From NCBI GenBank assembly GCA_028687435.1, contig JAQUAF010000005.1, positions 84,737 to 148,736 on the forward strand: 64,000 nt of DNA, written 5' to 3'. Positions 45,600 through 55,200 of this stretch are shown here, one piece after another; within the stretch, counting starts at the first letter, position 1; every line of letters starts with the position of its first letter. The DNA is from Verrucomicrobiia bacterium (GTDB lineage Bacteria; Verrucomicrobiota; Verrucomicrobiia; JABWAM01). The notes under the pieces were generated by a model. That model did no database searches and had not been told where the DNA came from. It was given only the letters and a program-made list of their open reading frames with translations. The position numbers and the translations under genes are program-made.

Positions 45600-46433
45600 T
45601 CACGCCATTCCGCGAACATGGCGCCGGAAACAACCCGCGGTCACACCGGCAACCCTTTTGAACACCCGCATAAAATAAAAACAATCGTCAAACCCCGTCT
45701 GCGCGGCCGCCTCCTTGATCGTCATTCCCTGCGACAGCAACTCCTTGGCCTTGGTCACCCGGATGACATTTGCATATTCATTTGGCGTCCATCCAATCCT
45801 CGCCTTGAACAACCGCCGGAGCTGCGATGAGCTTGCATGAAAGCGGCGCGCCAGATTCTCCACCGACAATTGTTCCTGGAAACGCTCCTCCATGAAGGCT
45901 GCCACCCTGGCGGCCAGATCGTCCCCCCTTCCCGCATTTTTTCCGCCGGCAAGACGAGACAATCCCAATGCCATTTCCATCAACACACTCTTGCGCTCCA
46001 CTGCGGCCGTCCCATCCTCCAAACGCAAAAGTTCATCCAGCCGCCGGAACGCCCTCGTCACCACCGCATCCCCTCCGTGAATCACCGGGTGTTTGAAACA
46101 GGCCAACCCCGACTTTTCCCATAACGACATCTCCGCCCCATTCCAAACCACCCACCTCGAAGTCCACACAGGCGACGCATGATAGGCTGCGGGCTGTCGC
46201 GGACTCAACATAATCACATCGCCCGCCCTCAACGACATGACAGCCTTTCCCTGCATGAACAACCTGCCGCTCCCCGTCTCGATTGCCACCGCGGCATACT
46301 GTCCCAAAATCCTCAGCCGGCGTGGCGCCGGATCCTCGCGCCGGGAATCCGAACCAATACGATCAACCCAAACCCCCAACCGGTTCTCCATGGCGCTTGG
46401 GATCCTGAAACGGGTTTCATGGAAAATTTTCAT
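45600..46433 (-). CDS. AraC-family transcriptional regulator
   Basis: 277 residues. N-terminal cupin-like sensing half (about 20-130). C-terminal double HTH (about 180-275): ENLARRFHASSSQLRRLFKA, then ELLSQGMTIKEAAAQTGFDDCFYFMRVFKRVAG. Divergent from the URO-D family gene at 46537; the 103-base spacer contains GTTATG-based repeats that may be its operator. The sensed molecule is unknown. Confidence 0.92.
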   Translation of the reverse strand: MKIFHETRFRIPSAMENRLGVWVDRIGSDSRREDPAPRRLRILGQYAAVAIETGSGRLFMQGKAVMSLRAGDVIMLSPRQPAAYHASPVWTSRWVVWNGAEMSLWEKSGLACFKHPVIHGGDAVVTRAFRRLDELLRLEDGTAAVERKSVLMEMALGLSRLAGGKNAGRGDDLAARVAAFMEERFQEQLSVENLARRFHASSSQLRRLFKARIGWTPNEYANVIRVTKAKELLSQGMTIKEAAAQTGFDDCFYFMRVFKRVAGVTAGCFRRHVRGMA

Positions 46434-46468
46434 GCGCGATTAATCCATATTTCAAATCGTTTCATCCA

Positions 46469-46510
46469 TTGTTATGCCTCAAAATGTTATGCACATTATA
46501 TCCATAACAA
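46469..46510. promoter_or_regulatory. GTTATG repeat operator between AraC gene and URO-D gene
   Basis: TTGTTATG (46469-46476), TGTTATG (46485-46491) as a direct repeat, and CATAACAA (46503-46510), the exact inverse of the first. AraC-type proteins commonly bind paired half-sites such as these. Inference. Confidence 0.45.
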
Positions 46511-46536
46511 GGAAATATCATCAACCCTTTAAAATC

Positions 46537-47664
46537 ATGAAGCCACGCCAACGCGCCATTGAAACCCTCCTTTTCGGAAAACCCGATCGCATCCCGCTCC
46601 AACCCGGCGGCGGACGCAAGTCAACCCTCCAAAACTGGCATCGGCAAGGTCTGCCTGAAAACGTCGCCAACTATAATGAATACGCCTATCGTCAGGCGGG
46701 CGGCAAACTGCCATGGCCGGCAGCTTCAAGCAGTTTTCCGGTCAATGAACGCATGATCCCCCAATTCGAGGAAAAAATAATCGAAACCAGGGAAGATTCC
46801 CTCATTGTGCAGGATTGGAAAGGTAACATTTGCGAAATCGGCAAGGAATTTGGAGTGGAACATTTGCGCAGCGCCATCGACTTCGTCACAAGGCGCTGGA
46901 TCAAATGCCCGGTCGAAAGCCGTCAAGACTGGGAAAACATGAAAAACCGTTATCATGCCGACGACCCGTCCAGGTTGCCGTCCGGCGCAGCCGAATTGGC
47001 CGGGCATCTGCGTGATCGGGACACGTTTCTCGAAATCCACTTTTCAGGCCCGTTCTGGCAGTTGCGCGAATGGCTGGGGTTCGAACAACTCTGCGTGCTC
47101 TTCCACGACGATCCCCGGCTGATCCGCGACATGATCCAATTCTGGGAAAATCACATCGCCATTCTGCTGGAGCGCGTTTTCGAGATTGTCATCCCGGACA
47201 GCGTGCATCTTTCCGAGGACATGGCCTATAAAAGTTTCTCCATGATCTCGCCCGCCATGGCCCGCGAGTTTCTTCTGCCCACATGGAAGCGCTGGGGAAA
47301 CATCATCCGGCAAGCCGGCGCACCCATCTACGCCATGGACTCCGACGGTTTCATCGGTGAATTGATCCCCCTCTGGATCGAAGCCGGCATCAATATCTGC
47401 GACCCCATCGAGGTTGCCGCCGGCAACGACATCGCCGCTCTCCGCCGCCAATTCGGAAACAAAATGGCCTTCCGCGGCGGCGTGGACAAACGGGCCATGG
47501 CCAGGGGCGGCGCGGAAATCGAAGCGGAAATCCGTCGTTTGGAACCGGTCATCCAATCCGGAGGTTTCCTTCCAGGCTGCGACCATGGCGTGCCCTCAGA
47601 CGTAAGTTGGGACAACTACATCCAATACGTCCAACTTCTCGCCCGCGCCACCGGATGGCTGTGA
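46537..47664 (+). CDS. uroporphyrinogen decarboxylase-family (MtaA/CmuA-like methyltransferase) protein
   Basis: 375 residues from ATG 46537. Fold of the URO-D superfamily, with ETLLFGKPDRIPLQPGG at the N-terminus, EIHFSGPFWQLREWLGFEQL, IPDSVHLSEDMAYKSFSMISP and a C-terminal LPGCDHGVPSDVSWDNYIQYV. This sort of single gene next to an AraC regulator is common in carbohydrate loci of PVC bacteria, and is not a heme enzyme: the substrate-binding residues of true HemE are not obvious. Likely a methyl- or one-carbon-transfer protein of unknown substrate. Confidence 0.82.
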   Translation: MKPRQRAIETLLFGKPDRIPLQPGGGRKSTLQNWHRQGLPENVANYNEYAYRQAGGKLPWPAASSSFPVNERMIPQFEEKIIETREDSLIVQDWKGNICEIGKEFGVEHLRSAIDFVTRRWIKCPVESRQDWENMKNRYHADDPSRLPSGAAELAGHLRDRDTFLEIHFSGPFWQLREWLGFEQLCVLFHDDPRLIRDMIQFWENHIAILLERVFEIVIPDSVHLSEDMAYKSFSMISPAMAREFLLPTWKRWGNIIRQAGAPIYAMDSDGFIGELIPLWIEAGINICDPIEVAAGNDIAALRRQFGNKMAFRGGVDKRAMARGGAEIEAEIRRLEPVIQSGGFLPGCDHGVPSDVSWDNYIQYVQLLARATGWL

Positions 47665-47692
47665 AATGCATTTTCCAGATCGGCGTTCACAG

Positions 47693-48391
47693 TCACCGCC
47701 GAACTTTATCCAAAGCTTCCTTCAGCGCCTTTTCCTGCCCCCGTCCGTCATCCGGCCAGGGAACCGAATCCTGCTGAATCCTGCCCGCGGCATCGCGGTG
47801 GATGATGCGGAGAACGCCGGTTTCCTCGTCGATCCAAAGTCTGGCCTTTTGATTCCAAGCCAACGGCGCAGACCGCCATTTTTCAAAAGCTTTTTCTCCA
47901 TCAAAAGTCACCAATCCAAGACCCGGCTGCCGCTCGAAAACCGGCAGGGCGGCGGATCCCCGGGTGGCGTATTCCTGGCAAACCCCCACTTCCACCGGAT
48001 GCCCCGACGGCATGAGCAATGCGAGAAAAACCACCGCCATGACGGCGGCACAAGCCAGCCCAACCCCCAACCGTTCCCTCACCCAATCCCACCAGAAAAC
48101 TTCCGTCTCTGGAGCTGCCTGAACTTTTTCTGGCGGCTCTTCCCTGGCAGGAGTCTTGATCTTGCCCAACAACTGGCTCATCCGATATTCCGGCAAAACC
48201 GGCTGACTTGCATCCATTGCAGAGGCCAATGGCATGCCTGTTTTCAAAACGTCCAGGACTTCCCGGACGCCGTCAAACTCCTGTTTTTTGGCGGCATTTC
48301 CGTTCGACAACTTTTCAAAAGCCCGTTTTTCCTGTTCGGAACCTTCTCCGCCCAGGATTTTACCGGCCAGTTTGTCGAAGTCTTTGCTCAT
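47693..48391 (-). CDS. anti-sigma-like membrane protein
   Basis: 232 residues. Cytoplasmic N-terminal part (residues 1-105; DKLAGKILGGEGSEQEKRAF, then a helical EVLDVL segment), one transmembrane helix (about 109-128; GLACAAVMAVVFLALLM), and a periplasmic tail of about 100 residues with Trp and acidic patches. This topology and the position nine bases after a sigma factor gene support a role as its membrane anti-sigma factor. The sequence itself does not match a named family I know. If the tail is cleaved in the periplasm the sigma factor could be released. Confidence 0.7.
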   Translation of the reverse strand: MSKDFDKLAGKILGGEGSEQEKRAFEKLSNGNAAKKQEFDGVREVLDVLKTGMPLASAMDASQPVLPEYRMSQLLGKIKTPAREEPPEKVQAAPETEVFWWDWVRERLGVGLACAAVMAVVFLALLMPSGHPVEVGVCQEYATRGSAALPVFERQPGLGLVTFDGEKAFEKWRSAPLAWNQKARLWIDEETGVLRIIHRDAAGRIQQDSVPWPDDGRGQEKALKEALDKVRR

Positions 48392-48400
48392 CTTGATACT

Positions 48401-49018
48401 TTATCGCAAAAATTGCCGCAGTTCTTTCATCAAATCCGGTTTTTGGGAAAAGCGCTGCCGGATCCTGACCAGCCCCCGGTAGATCAACACCCCCACCGTC
48501 CCCACCGGCTTGCCATGTTTCGCGGCCAGATCACGATACGAAACCCCATCCAACACAAATTGCGCAATCAACTGCCGCGAAAGATCATCCAACTCCGACA
48601 TTGCGGAGGTCAAGATTTCTTTCAGTTCAAACAACTCCACTCCGATATTGGGAGACACTTCATTTCCGGGCGGCTCGAATTTTCCGCATGAATCCTCTTT
48701 GAGCGCATCCAGGCTTCCGGTCTGGCCTGCCCCGCGTTTTTGCGCCATTTCCCGGCGTCGCAGGGAGATGGCATGTCTCATGGCTATGGCGGTCGTCAGG
48801 GCCTTCAGTTCGTCAAAACTTTTAACCCTGCCAGCATGATCCGCCACCATGGACAACGCCTCGACAGCGGCATCCTCCAGGTCATCCGGTCCCATGGCCG
48901 CATTCCCCCGCCTGGCGGCTGCAAAAGCGCAGGGGTAAAGCAGACGGAAAGCCTCTTCCCAAGCTCGCTGATTTCCCGCCTGCAATGCGGGCAGCAGGTT
49001 TTTCTGTTCGTCGGTCAC
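48401..49018 (-). CDS. ECF-type sigma-70 factor
   Basis: 205 residues from GTG 49018 (VTDEQKNLLPALQAG); an ATG at 49135 would add 39 residues and overlap the start of the CHAT gene by 52 bases, so the GTG is preferred, though no ribosome-binding site settles it. Region 2 (about 10-85): GNQRAWEEAFRLLYP, DLEDAAVEAL; region 4 (about 145-200): ELDDLSRQLIAQFVLDGVSY and YRDLAAKHGKPVGTVGVLIY, a helix-turn-helix. Directs RNA polymerase to a specific promoter set; likely paired with the anti-sigma-like gene at 47693. Divergent from the TPR-CHAT gene. Confidence 0.85.
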   Translation of the reverse strand: MTDEQKNLLPALQAGNQRAWEEAFRLLYPCAFAAARRGNAAMGPDDLEDAAVEALSMVADHAGRVKSFDELKALTTAIAMRHAISLRRREMAQKRGAGQTGSLDALKEDSCGKFEPPGNEVSPNIGVELFELKEILTSAMSELDDLSRQLIAQFVLDGVSYRDLAAKHGKPVGTVGVLIYRGLVRIRQRFSQKPDLMKELRQFLR

Positions 49019-49083
49019 AAGGCGCCATCGTCCAACAAACAAACCCTTTTGACAAGCACTTGCGAAAGCATCACATTCCGCGC

Positions 49084-51987
49084 ATGTCACCGGCAGGCCA
49101 TGCAAGACATTTTTCAGGCGTTGTGATTCCGCCATGTCTTTTGATCTGGCTGTCTGTCTGGCCGATGGTCTCACCGGCGGCAGGCACATCCCTCTCCGGC
49201 AAATCCACTGCGGAATCCCGCCTTCAAATCCGGCTTTTGACAAAGGAAGGACGCAACGACGAGGCGATTGCCCTGGCCAGGCAAATCCTGGCTCGCGAGG
49301 AGGAACAACACGTCGCCGACAGTTCCGATCTCGTTGAAAGCCTGACCCAACTCGCGCGTCTTCATTCCCGCGCCGGTCAATACGACCTGGCCAAACCCCT
49401 TCTTCTGCGGACCCTTGAAATCGCCCGAAAAAAACATGGCAGGGAATCGCCGCAGAGCGCCACCGCTCTCTTCAACCTCGCATGGTTTCATGCCAACCTT
49501 GCCGCTTACAGGGAAGCCCGTCCGCTTTTTGAAGAAGCGCTGAATATCCGGCGGGAACATTACGGGAACAACCATCCTCTTGTGGCGGAATGTCTGAACA
49601 GTCTCGCGGTTCTCAACGAAAACACCGGCCAATATCAGACATCGGAGGAACTCTACCAAAAAAGCCTGTTCATCCAGCGCCAAACGCTGGGTTCGGAACA
49701 TCCGTCCGCCGCAACCACCCTGAACAATCTGTCGACGCTTTACTGGACCTTGGGACGCTATGACGAAGCCGAACAGGGGTTCAGCCAGGCGCTCCGGATC
49801 CGGCAGAAACAACTGGGGCGCGAACATCCCGACACCGCCACCACACTGAACAATCTGGCCATGCTTTACCGGAGCATGGGGGATTATGCGCGGGCAAAAC
49901 CCCTTTTCGAACGCGTCCTTCGCATCCGCAAAAAAGTTCTTGGCATCACCCACGTCTACACCATCACCAGCATCGGCCAGCTCGGACAATTGCTGGCCGA
50001 ACAAGGCGAAGCCGCAAAAGCCAAACCCCTGCTCCTTGAGGCACTGACCAGACGCCAACAAACCCTGGGCAACAAACACCCCGACACCGCCCGCAACCTT
50101 GACCTGCTGGCCCAGCTTTACGACCAATTGAATCTGCCGGAAAAAGCCGCACCTTTGCTCATGGAAGCCCTGGCAAGCCGTCGTCAAACCTTGGGGGAAC
50201 GGCACGCGGAAACCGCCGCATCGCTTTCCCATCTGGCCCGGCATCTTCATCGATGCGGAGAACTGACCCAGTCAAAGGACGCTTATCTCCAGGCCCTGTC
50301 CATTCAGACGGAAATCCTGGGCGCCGCTCATCCGGACACGCTCAAGACACGCAAAGGCCTGGCCTATGTGGAACACGCCATGGAAGATTCCGCCCAGGCT
50401 GCCATCCGCGTTCACGACCTGCTGGCCGACGAGGAAACGCGTCTGAACCAGCTTTTCTTTTTCGCATCGGAATCGCAACGGCTCGAAATGCAGCGGACCC
50501 TCGACCTGTGCAGCCTGGCCATCAATCTCGGCGGCATCGACGACATCGCCGACACCATTCTCCGGCTCAAGGGACTTGCGCTGGATTCCGCATTGGAAGA
50601 CCAGCGGCAGCTTCGTCTCGCAAACAACCCGGCATGCGCAAACCTTCTCGCCCGGCTGCGGTTGCTTTCCCGGCAAATCCATCAGGCCGAACAAACCCCG
50701 GCCAATCCCCCGGCCAACTATGAAGATCTGATCGAAGAACAAAACCGTGTCGAATCCCAACTGACACGGTTGACATCCTCCCACGTCCGCCAAACCCTGA
50801 CCATCACAGCCAGCCAGGTCAGGCAGGCGATCCCCGCCGGCGGCGTCCTGCTGGAATACATCCGCTATCAATTCCATCAAGGCAGGGGGATTTTTGTCCC
50901 TCACTATGGTGCGCTGGTTTTATCCCGGAAAGCGGACATCCAATGGATCCCGCTTGGTCCCGCGGAGAAAATCGACGCCTTGGTGGAACGGTATCAACGT
51001 TATGTTCGCCGTTCCGTTCGCAGTTCCTCCCTGAGTCAGATCCTATCCCAACTCCACCAACAAATCATCCAACCGGTCACCGCCGTTTTGACAAACAACC
51101 CACGCACCCTTTTGATCTCTCCCGATACCGCCCTCAATTTCATCAGTTTCCCAACCCTGCTAAACGGCGACGGTCATTTTCTTGGAGAACAATACCTTGT
51201 GAACCATTTGACTTCGGGCCGGGACCTCCTCCAGGCCATCCCCCAAGAAGCGGGACTTCGCGAAATCATTGTTCTGGCGGCACCCGAATTTGGCCCTGTT
51301 CATTCCCCGTCCCCATCTCCAATCGAATGCCAGCCCCTTCCCGCCAGCAGGCGGGAAGCGGAATACCTTGCCAGCGCCGCATGCGACTGGCATGCGGCAC
51401 CGAAGGTTTTCCTTGGACGCCAAGCCACCAGCCAGACGCTGGCCAGTGTCCGTTCCCCTTGGATTCTTCATCTCGCGGTTCACGGATTTCATCTGCGCGA
51501 CAAGGATTTTCCGTCCCAACAACCGGTTTTCTTCGCTCATCCCATGCGGCGCAATGTGTTGGCGCTGAACGGCGCCCAAGCCACCCTTGACGCCATGGCC
51601 AAAGGGCGTCCGGCGCCCGAAAATTCCGGACTTTTCACCGCTGAAGACGCCGCACTGCTGGATTTGGAGGGGACCTGGCTGGCGGCGCTTTCCGCCTGCG
51701 ACACAGGCGCGGGTGAAGTTCGCGATGGCGAGGGCGTTCTTGGATTGCGACGCGGTTTTCGCCGCGCCGGCGCCCGAAACGTGCTGGTGACACTCTGGCC
51801 GGTGGCGGATCTTCAAACCGCCCGTTTCATGCGAGATTTCTACACGGAGGCCGTTCGTTCCGGCAATGCATCCACCGCCCTTGCCCTCACCCAACGAAAA
51901 TGGCTGGCAGCTTTCCGCGAACAGAAAGGTCTTGCCGCCGCCGTCCGTCTGGCCGGTCCGTTTCTCCTTACAGGAACAGGAAGATAG
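49084..51987 (+). CDS. secreted TPR-CHAT (caspase-like) protein
   Basis: 967 residues from ATG 49084 (start uncertain: 48985 and GTG 49120 also fit). Signal peptide IPPCLLIWLSVWPMVSPAAG. Residues about 60-420 are kinesin-light-chain-type TPRs (42-residue period; HPDTATTLNNLAMLYRSMG repeats). Residues about 690-965 are a CHAT domain with a catalytic dyad: His800 in HLAVHGFHL and Cys872 in LSACDTGAGE. CHAT proteins are cysteine peptidases of the caspase fold. The gene is divergent from an ECF sigma/anti-sigma pair, so it may cleave, or be regulated by, that system. No other protease in the vicinity. Confidence 0.95.
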   Translation: MSPAGHARHFSGVVIPPCLLIWLSVWPMVSPAAGTSLSGKSTAESRLQIRLLTKEGRNDEAIALARQILAREEEQHVADSSDLVESLTQLARLHSRAGQYDLAKPLLLRTLEIARKKHGRESPQSATALFNLAWFHANLAAYREARPLFEEALNIRREHYGNNHPLVAECLNSLAVLNENTGQYQTSEELYQKSLFIQRQTLGSEHPSAATTLNNLSTLYWTLGRYDEAEQGFSQALRIRQKQLGREHPDTATTLNNLAMLYRSMGDYARAKPLFERVLRIRKKVLGITHVYTITSIGQLGQLLAEQGEAAKAKPLLLEALTRRQQTLGNKHPDTARNLDLLAQLYDQLNLPEKAAPLLMEALASRRQTLGERHAETAASLSHLARHLHRCGELTQSKDAYLQALSIQTEILGAAHPDTLKTRKGLAYVEHAMEDSAQAAIRVHDLLADEETRLNQLFFFASESQRLEMQRTLDLCSLAINLGGIDDIADTILRLKGLALDSALEDQRQLRLANNPACANLLARLRLLSRQIHQAEQTPANPPANYEDLIEEQNRVESQLTRLTSSHVRQTLTITASQVRQAIPAGGVLLEYIRYQFHQGRGIFVPHYGALVLSRKADIQWIPLGPAEKIDALVERYQRYVRRSVRSSSLSQILSQLHQQIIQPVTAVLTNNPRTLLISPDTALNFISFPTLLNGDGHFLGEQYLVNHLTSGRDLLQAIPQEAGLREIIVLAAPEFGPVHSPSPSPIECQPLPASRREAEYLASAACDWHAAPKVFLGRQATSQTLASVRSPWILHLAVHGFHLRDKDFPSQQPVFFAHPMRRNVLALNGAQATLDAMAKGRPAPENSGLFTAEDAALLDLEGTWLAALSACDTGAGEVRDGEGVLGLRRGFRRAGARNVLVTLWPVADLQTARFMRDFYTEAVRSGNASTALALTQRKWLAAFREQKGLAAAVRLAGPFLLTGTGR

Positions 51988-52065
51988 CGGGACCGCCAAA
52001 CAGCCCGCGCCATGCCGTCTTAAAGACAAAATGGCGCTGTGCAGCGACACAACCCACGCGGATGA

Positions 52066-52109
52066 ATTTACCTCAATCAAGGAACGATCGTTCCCTTGTT
52101 GAGGTAAAT
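52066..52109. other. 44-base near-perfect palindrome between CHAT gene and recC
   Basis: ATTTACCTCAATCAAGGAACGATC continues into its complement (GATCGTTCCCTTGTTGAGGTAAAT). Only two base pairs are imperfect. The centre is GATC. No T run, so it is either a large factor-independent-like stem at the end of the CHAT transcript or a protein-binding site. The remaining part of 51988-52232 has no gene. Confidence 0.6.
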
Positions 52110-52232
52110 TGCTTTCAACGACAATGGGACTCATGGCAACGCAATTTTTACCTTTATGCCATTTCATAAATGGCTACGATGTTCATCGTTTCACCCATCA
52201 AACTCCACGGGCAAATTCCGCCACTCCAAGCA

Positions 52233-55200
52233 ATGGCCCAGCGCCAATTTCATCTTTATCGTTCCAATCAAATTGAGAAGCTGGCAACCCGGATGGCAAA
52301 GCTTCTGGAACACCCCCTGCCGGGGGTGTTTCAACCGGAAACCGTGGTGGTCCAGGGCCGCGGCATGTCACGCTGGCTTTCGCTGGAACTGGCCCGGCGC
52401 AACGGCCTGTGCATGAATCAGGCCTTTGTTTATCCTCGGGATTTCATTTTCTCCATCCTGCAAGCCTGGCACCCCGACAAAACCGGAGGACTGATCAACA
52501 ACCCCGGCCTGATGAGCTGGAAGATCATGGATTCCCTCCCCTCGATCTCCGGGCAGGATGCCTTTGCCCCCATCAGCAACTATCTGGCAGACCAGGATCC
52601 CCTGAAACAATTCCAACTGGCTGAAAAAATAGCATCGGTATTTGATCAATATCTGGTTTACCGTCCCGACATTCTCTCCGGATGGGAAAACGATCCTTCT
52701 TCCCACGACTGGCAGGCGATTCTGTGGCGGCATCTCTCCCAAAACGGACGCCACGGTCTTCCCCTCGGGCAGATCATGAAAAGCACGGATTTCTCATCGG
52801 TTCCGTCCTCATCCGAAACGCCCCTTCCCTCACGAATCTGCATTTTCGGCATATCTTCGCTCCCCCCCCTTTACCTGGATTTTATTTACGCCCTCTCATC
52901 ACACATCCCCATCCACCTTTTTCTATTGTCACCCAGCCCGGACTCCCTGGAAGACGTGGACACCGCCCGGGAACTGGAAAAGAAACGTCAGCGCGAATCG
53001 GCCAGGCTGGGCGGAGAGTTTTCCCTTCCGGAACTTCATCTTTACGAAATAAACCCGCTGCTGGCCTCCCTTGGCAAACAAGGACGCGAGTTATTCCAAC
53101 TCCTGTTTGCCAAGGACGAGATCCAGGAACACGATGATTTCACCGAACCGGATTCCGATTCATTATTGGGAACCCTTCAGAGGCATCTTTTCCATTTGGA
53201 CGACCCGATCACCGACATTTGCGAGGTTTCACCCCAGGACCGATCCATCCAGATCCATTGCTGCCATGGTCCAATGAGGGAGGTGGAGGTGCTGCACGAT
53301 CAACTGCTGGATCTTTTCCAGACCCATCCCGGCCTGCACCCGCAAGACATCATGGTCATGTCCCCGGAAATCGAAGAGTACGCCCCTTTCATCCGGGCGG
53401 TATTCGAGCGACCGGGGAATGATCGCCACAAAATCCCGTACAGCATTTCCGACCGTCACCCGCGCGCCGACAATTCAGTCGTGGACCTGTTTTTAAATAT
53501 TCTGGATCTTCCCCAATCCCGGTTCACTTCCCGCCAAGCGATCTCCCTCCTAGAAACTCCGATTCTGCGGCAACGCTTTGAACTGAACGACGAAGATCTG
53601 GCCGCAATCCGCCGATGGATTCAAGAAGCTGGCATCCGCTGGGGAATTGACGGGGAACACCGCCACCGGGTGATGGGACTGGATTTTGAAAACTGCAGCT
53701 GGCGGCAGGGACTGGACCGTCTTCTGCTCGGCTACGCCATGCGGGGAGACAACCGGGACGTCTTTCAAGGCATCCTTCCTTACGATCCGATTGAAGGCGA
53801 TCTGGCCCGGCTGACAGGACGCCTCAATCTGGCCGTGGAAACCCTCGCCTCCATGGAAAAGAGACTGCAACAAGCCCGCACGCTTTCCGACTGGATCGAG
53901 GAATTGGGAATGATATTGGAAAGCATCCTGCCGGAAGATGAATCATCACGGGCTGCCGCCCGGCCCATCCGCCAGGCTCTGGAATCCCTGTCAAAAACGG
54001 CCTCGGAAAATGTGTTCACCGGCAAGATCGATCATCGGATCATCGCCTATCATCTCGAGAATCTTTTGGTCACCCAGGCCACAACGGGCGGTTTCCTCAT
54101 GGGCCATGTCACTTTCTGTTCGCTCAAGCCCATGCGTTGCATCCCGGCCCGCGTCATCTGCCTGCTAGGACTCGGCGATGCGGCTTTTCCCCGCCAGCCA
54201 AAACGGATCGGCTTTGACTTGATTGAGCAAAACCCCAGGCCCGGCGACCGTTCCTCCCGGGCCGATGACCGGCAGCTTTTCCTGGAAACCATCCTGACCG
54301 CGCGACAGATTCTTTATCTGAGCTACAGCGGCCTCTCCCCCCGGGAAAACGTGGAGGCGCCCCCCTCGGTCGTGGTCTGCGAACTTCTGGACTATCTCGA
54401 TCACATCGTCCGCTTCCAACAACCGGTCCGCGCCGCCCTCACCACCCGCCACCGTCTTCAACCGTTCAGCCCGGCCTATTTTCAGGGCAAATCCCTTTTC
54501 AGTTATTCAGCGGCCAATCTGGAAGCCAGCCGCCTTCTGGCCGGGGAGACCGCCATGGCCGCCTCATCACCATCCCCCCCCCTGCTTCCTCCAACAGAAG
54601 AAAAATGGATGGAGGTGGAACTGGAGGATCTGATCCGCTTCTTTCAAAATCCGTCAAAATTTTTCATGATCCAGCGGCTGGGGATCCGTCTCCGGCAAGG
54701 GGAGCAAATTGTGGATGAAAAAGAACCCTTTGCCGTCTCATCCCTGGCCCGATTCAAGATCAAAGAGGAAATCATCGACAGTCATCTGACCGGAAAAATC
54801 CCCCCGGATTGGTCCAACGTGAGCGGCCGGGAGGTTTTTCCCGTCGGGACAAGCGGCAAACACCTTTTTGAAGCGGAAAAAATCGAAGCCCGGCAGTTCT
54901 GGGAAAACCTGCGTGAATGGGTCAAACCAGAGAAGAAAACCTCGCGAATAAATCTGGCCATTGGACGATTCACGCTCACCGGAAACATCCACCCTCTTCA
55001 CGGAAACCGGCTGATCCAATTTCATTGCTCCAACACCAAGGGGAAACATCTGGTCCGTTTCTGGCTGAATCACCTGGCCGCCAGCGCCGCCGCCAGCCCG
55101 TTTGAAGAGACACTCTGTTTTTTTGAGGATGCCAGCCATCGCCTGCCCAAAGTGAAAAACCCGGAAACGATCCTGGAACAGCTCTTGGAAATCTACTGGG

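Noticed and set aside
46537..47664. heme-pathway HemE
   Set aside because: The gene belongs to the URO-D superfamily but lies next to an AraC regulator and not among heme genes, and looks like the MtaA/CmuA-type branch.
47666..48691. 341-codon + strand open frame opposite the sigma/anti-sigma genes
   Set aside because: Antisense to two genes with clear motifs and position; protein is Pro/His/Phe-rich without domains.
49171..50250. 359-codon minus-strand frame opposite the TPR region of the CHAT gene
   Set aside because: Repetitive shadow of the 42-residue TPR repeats.
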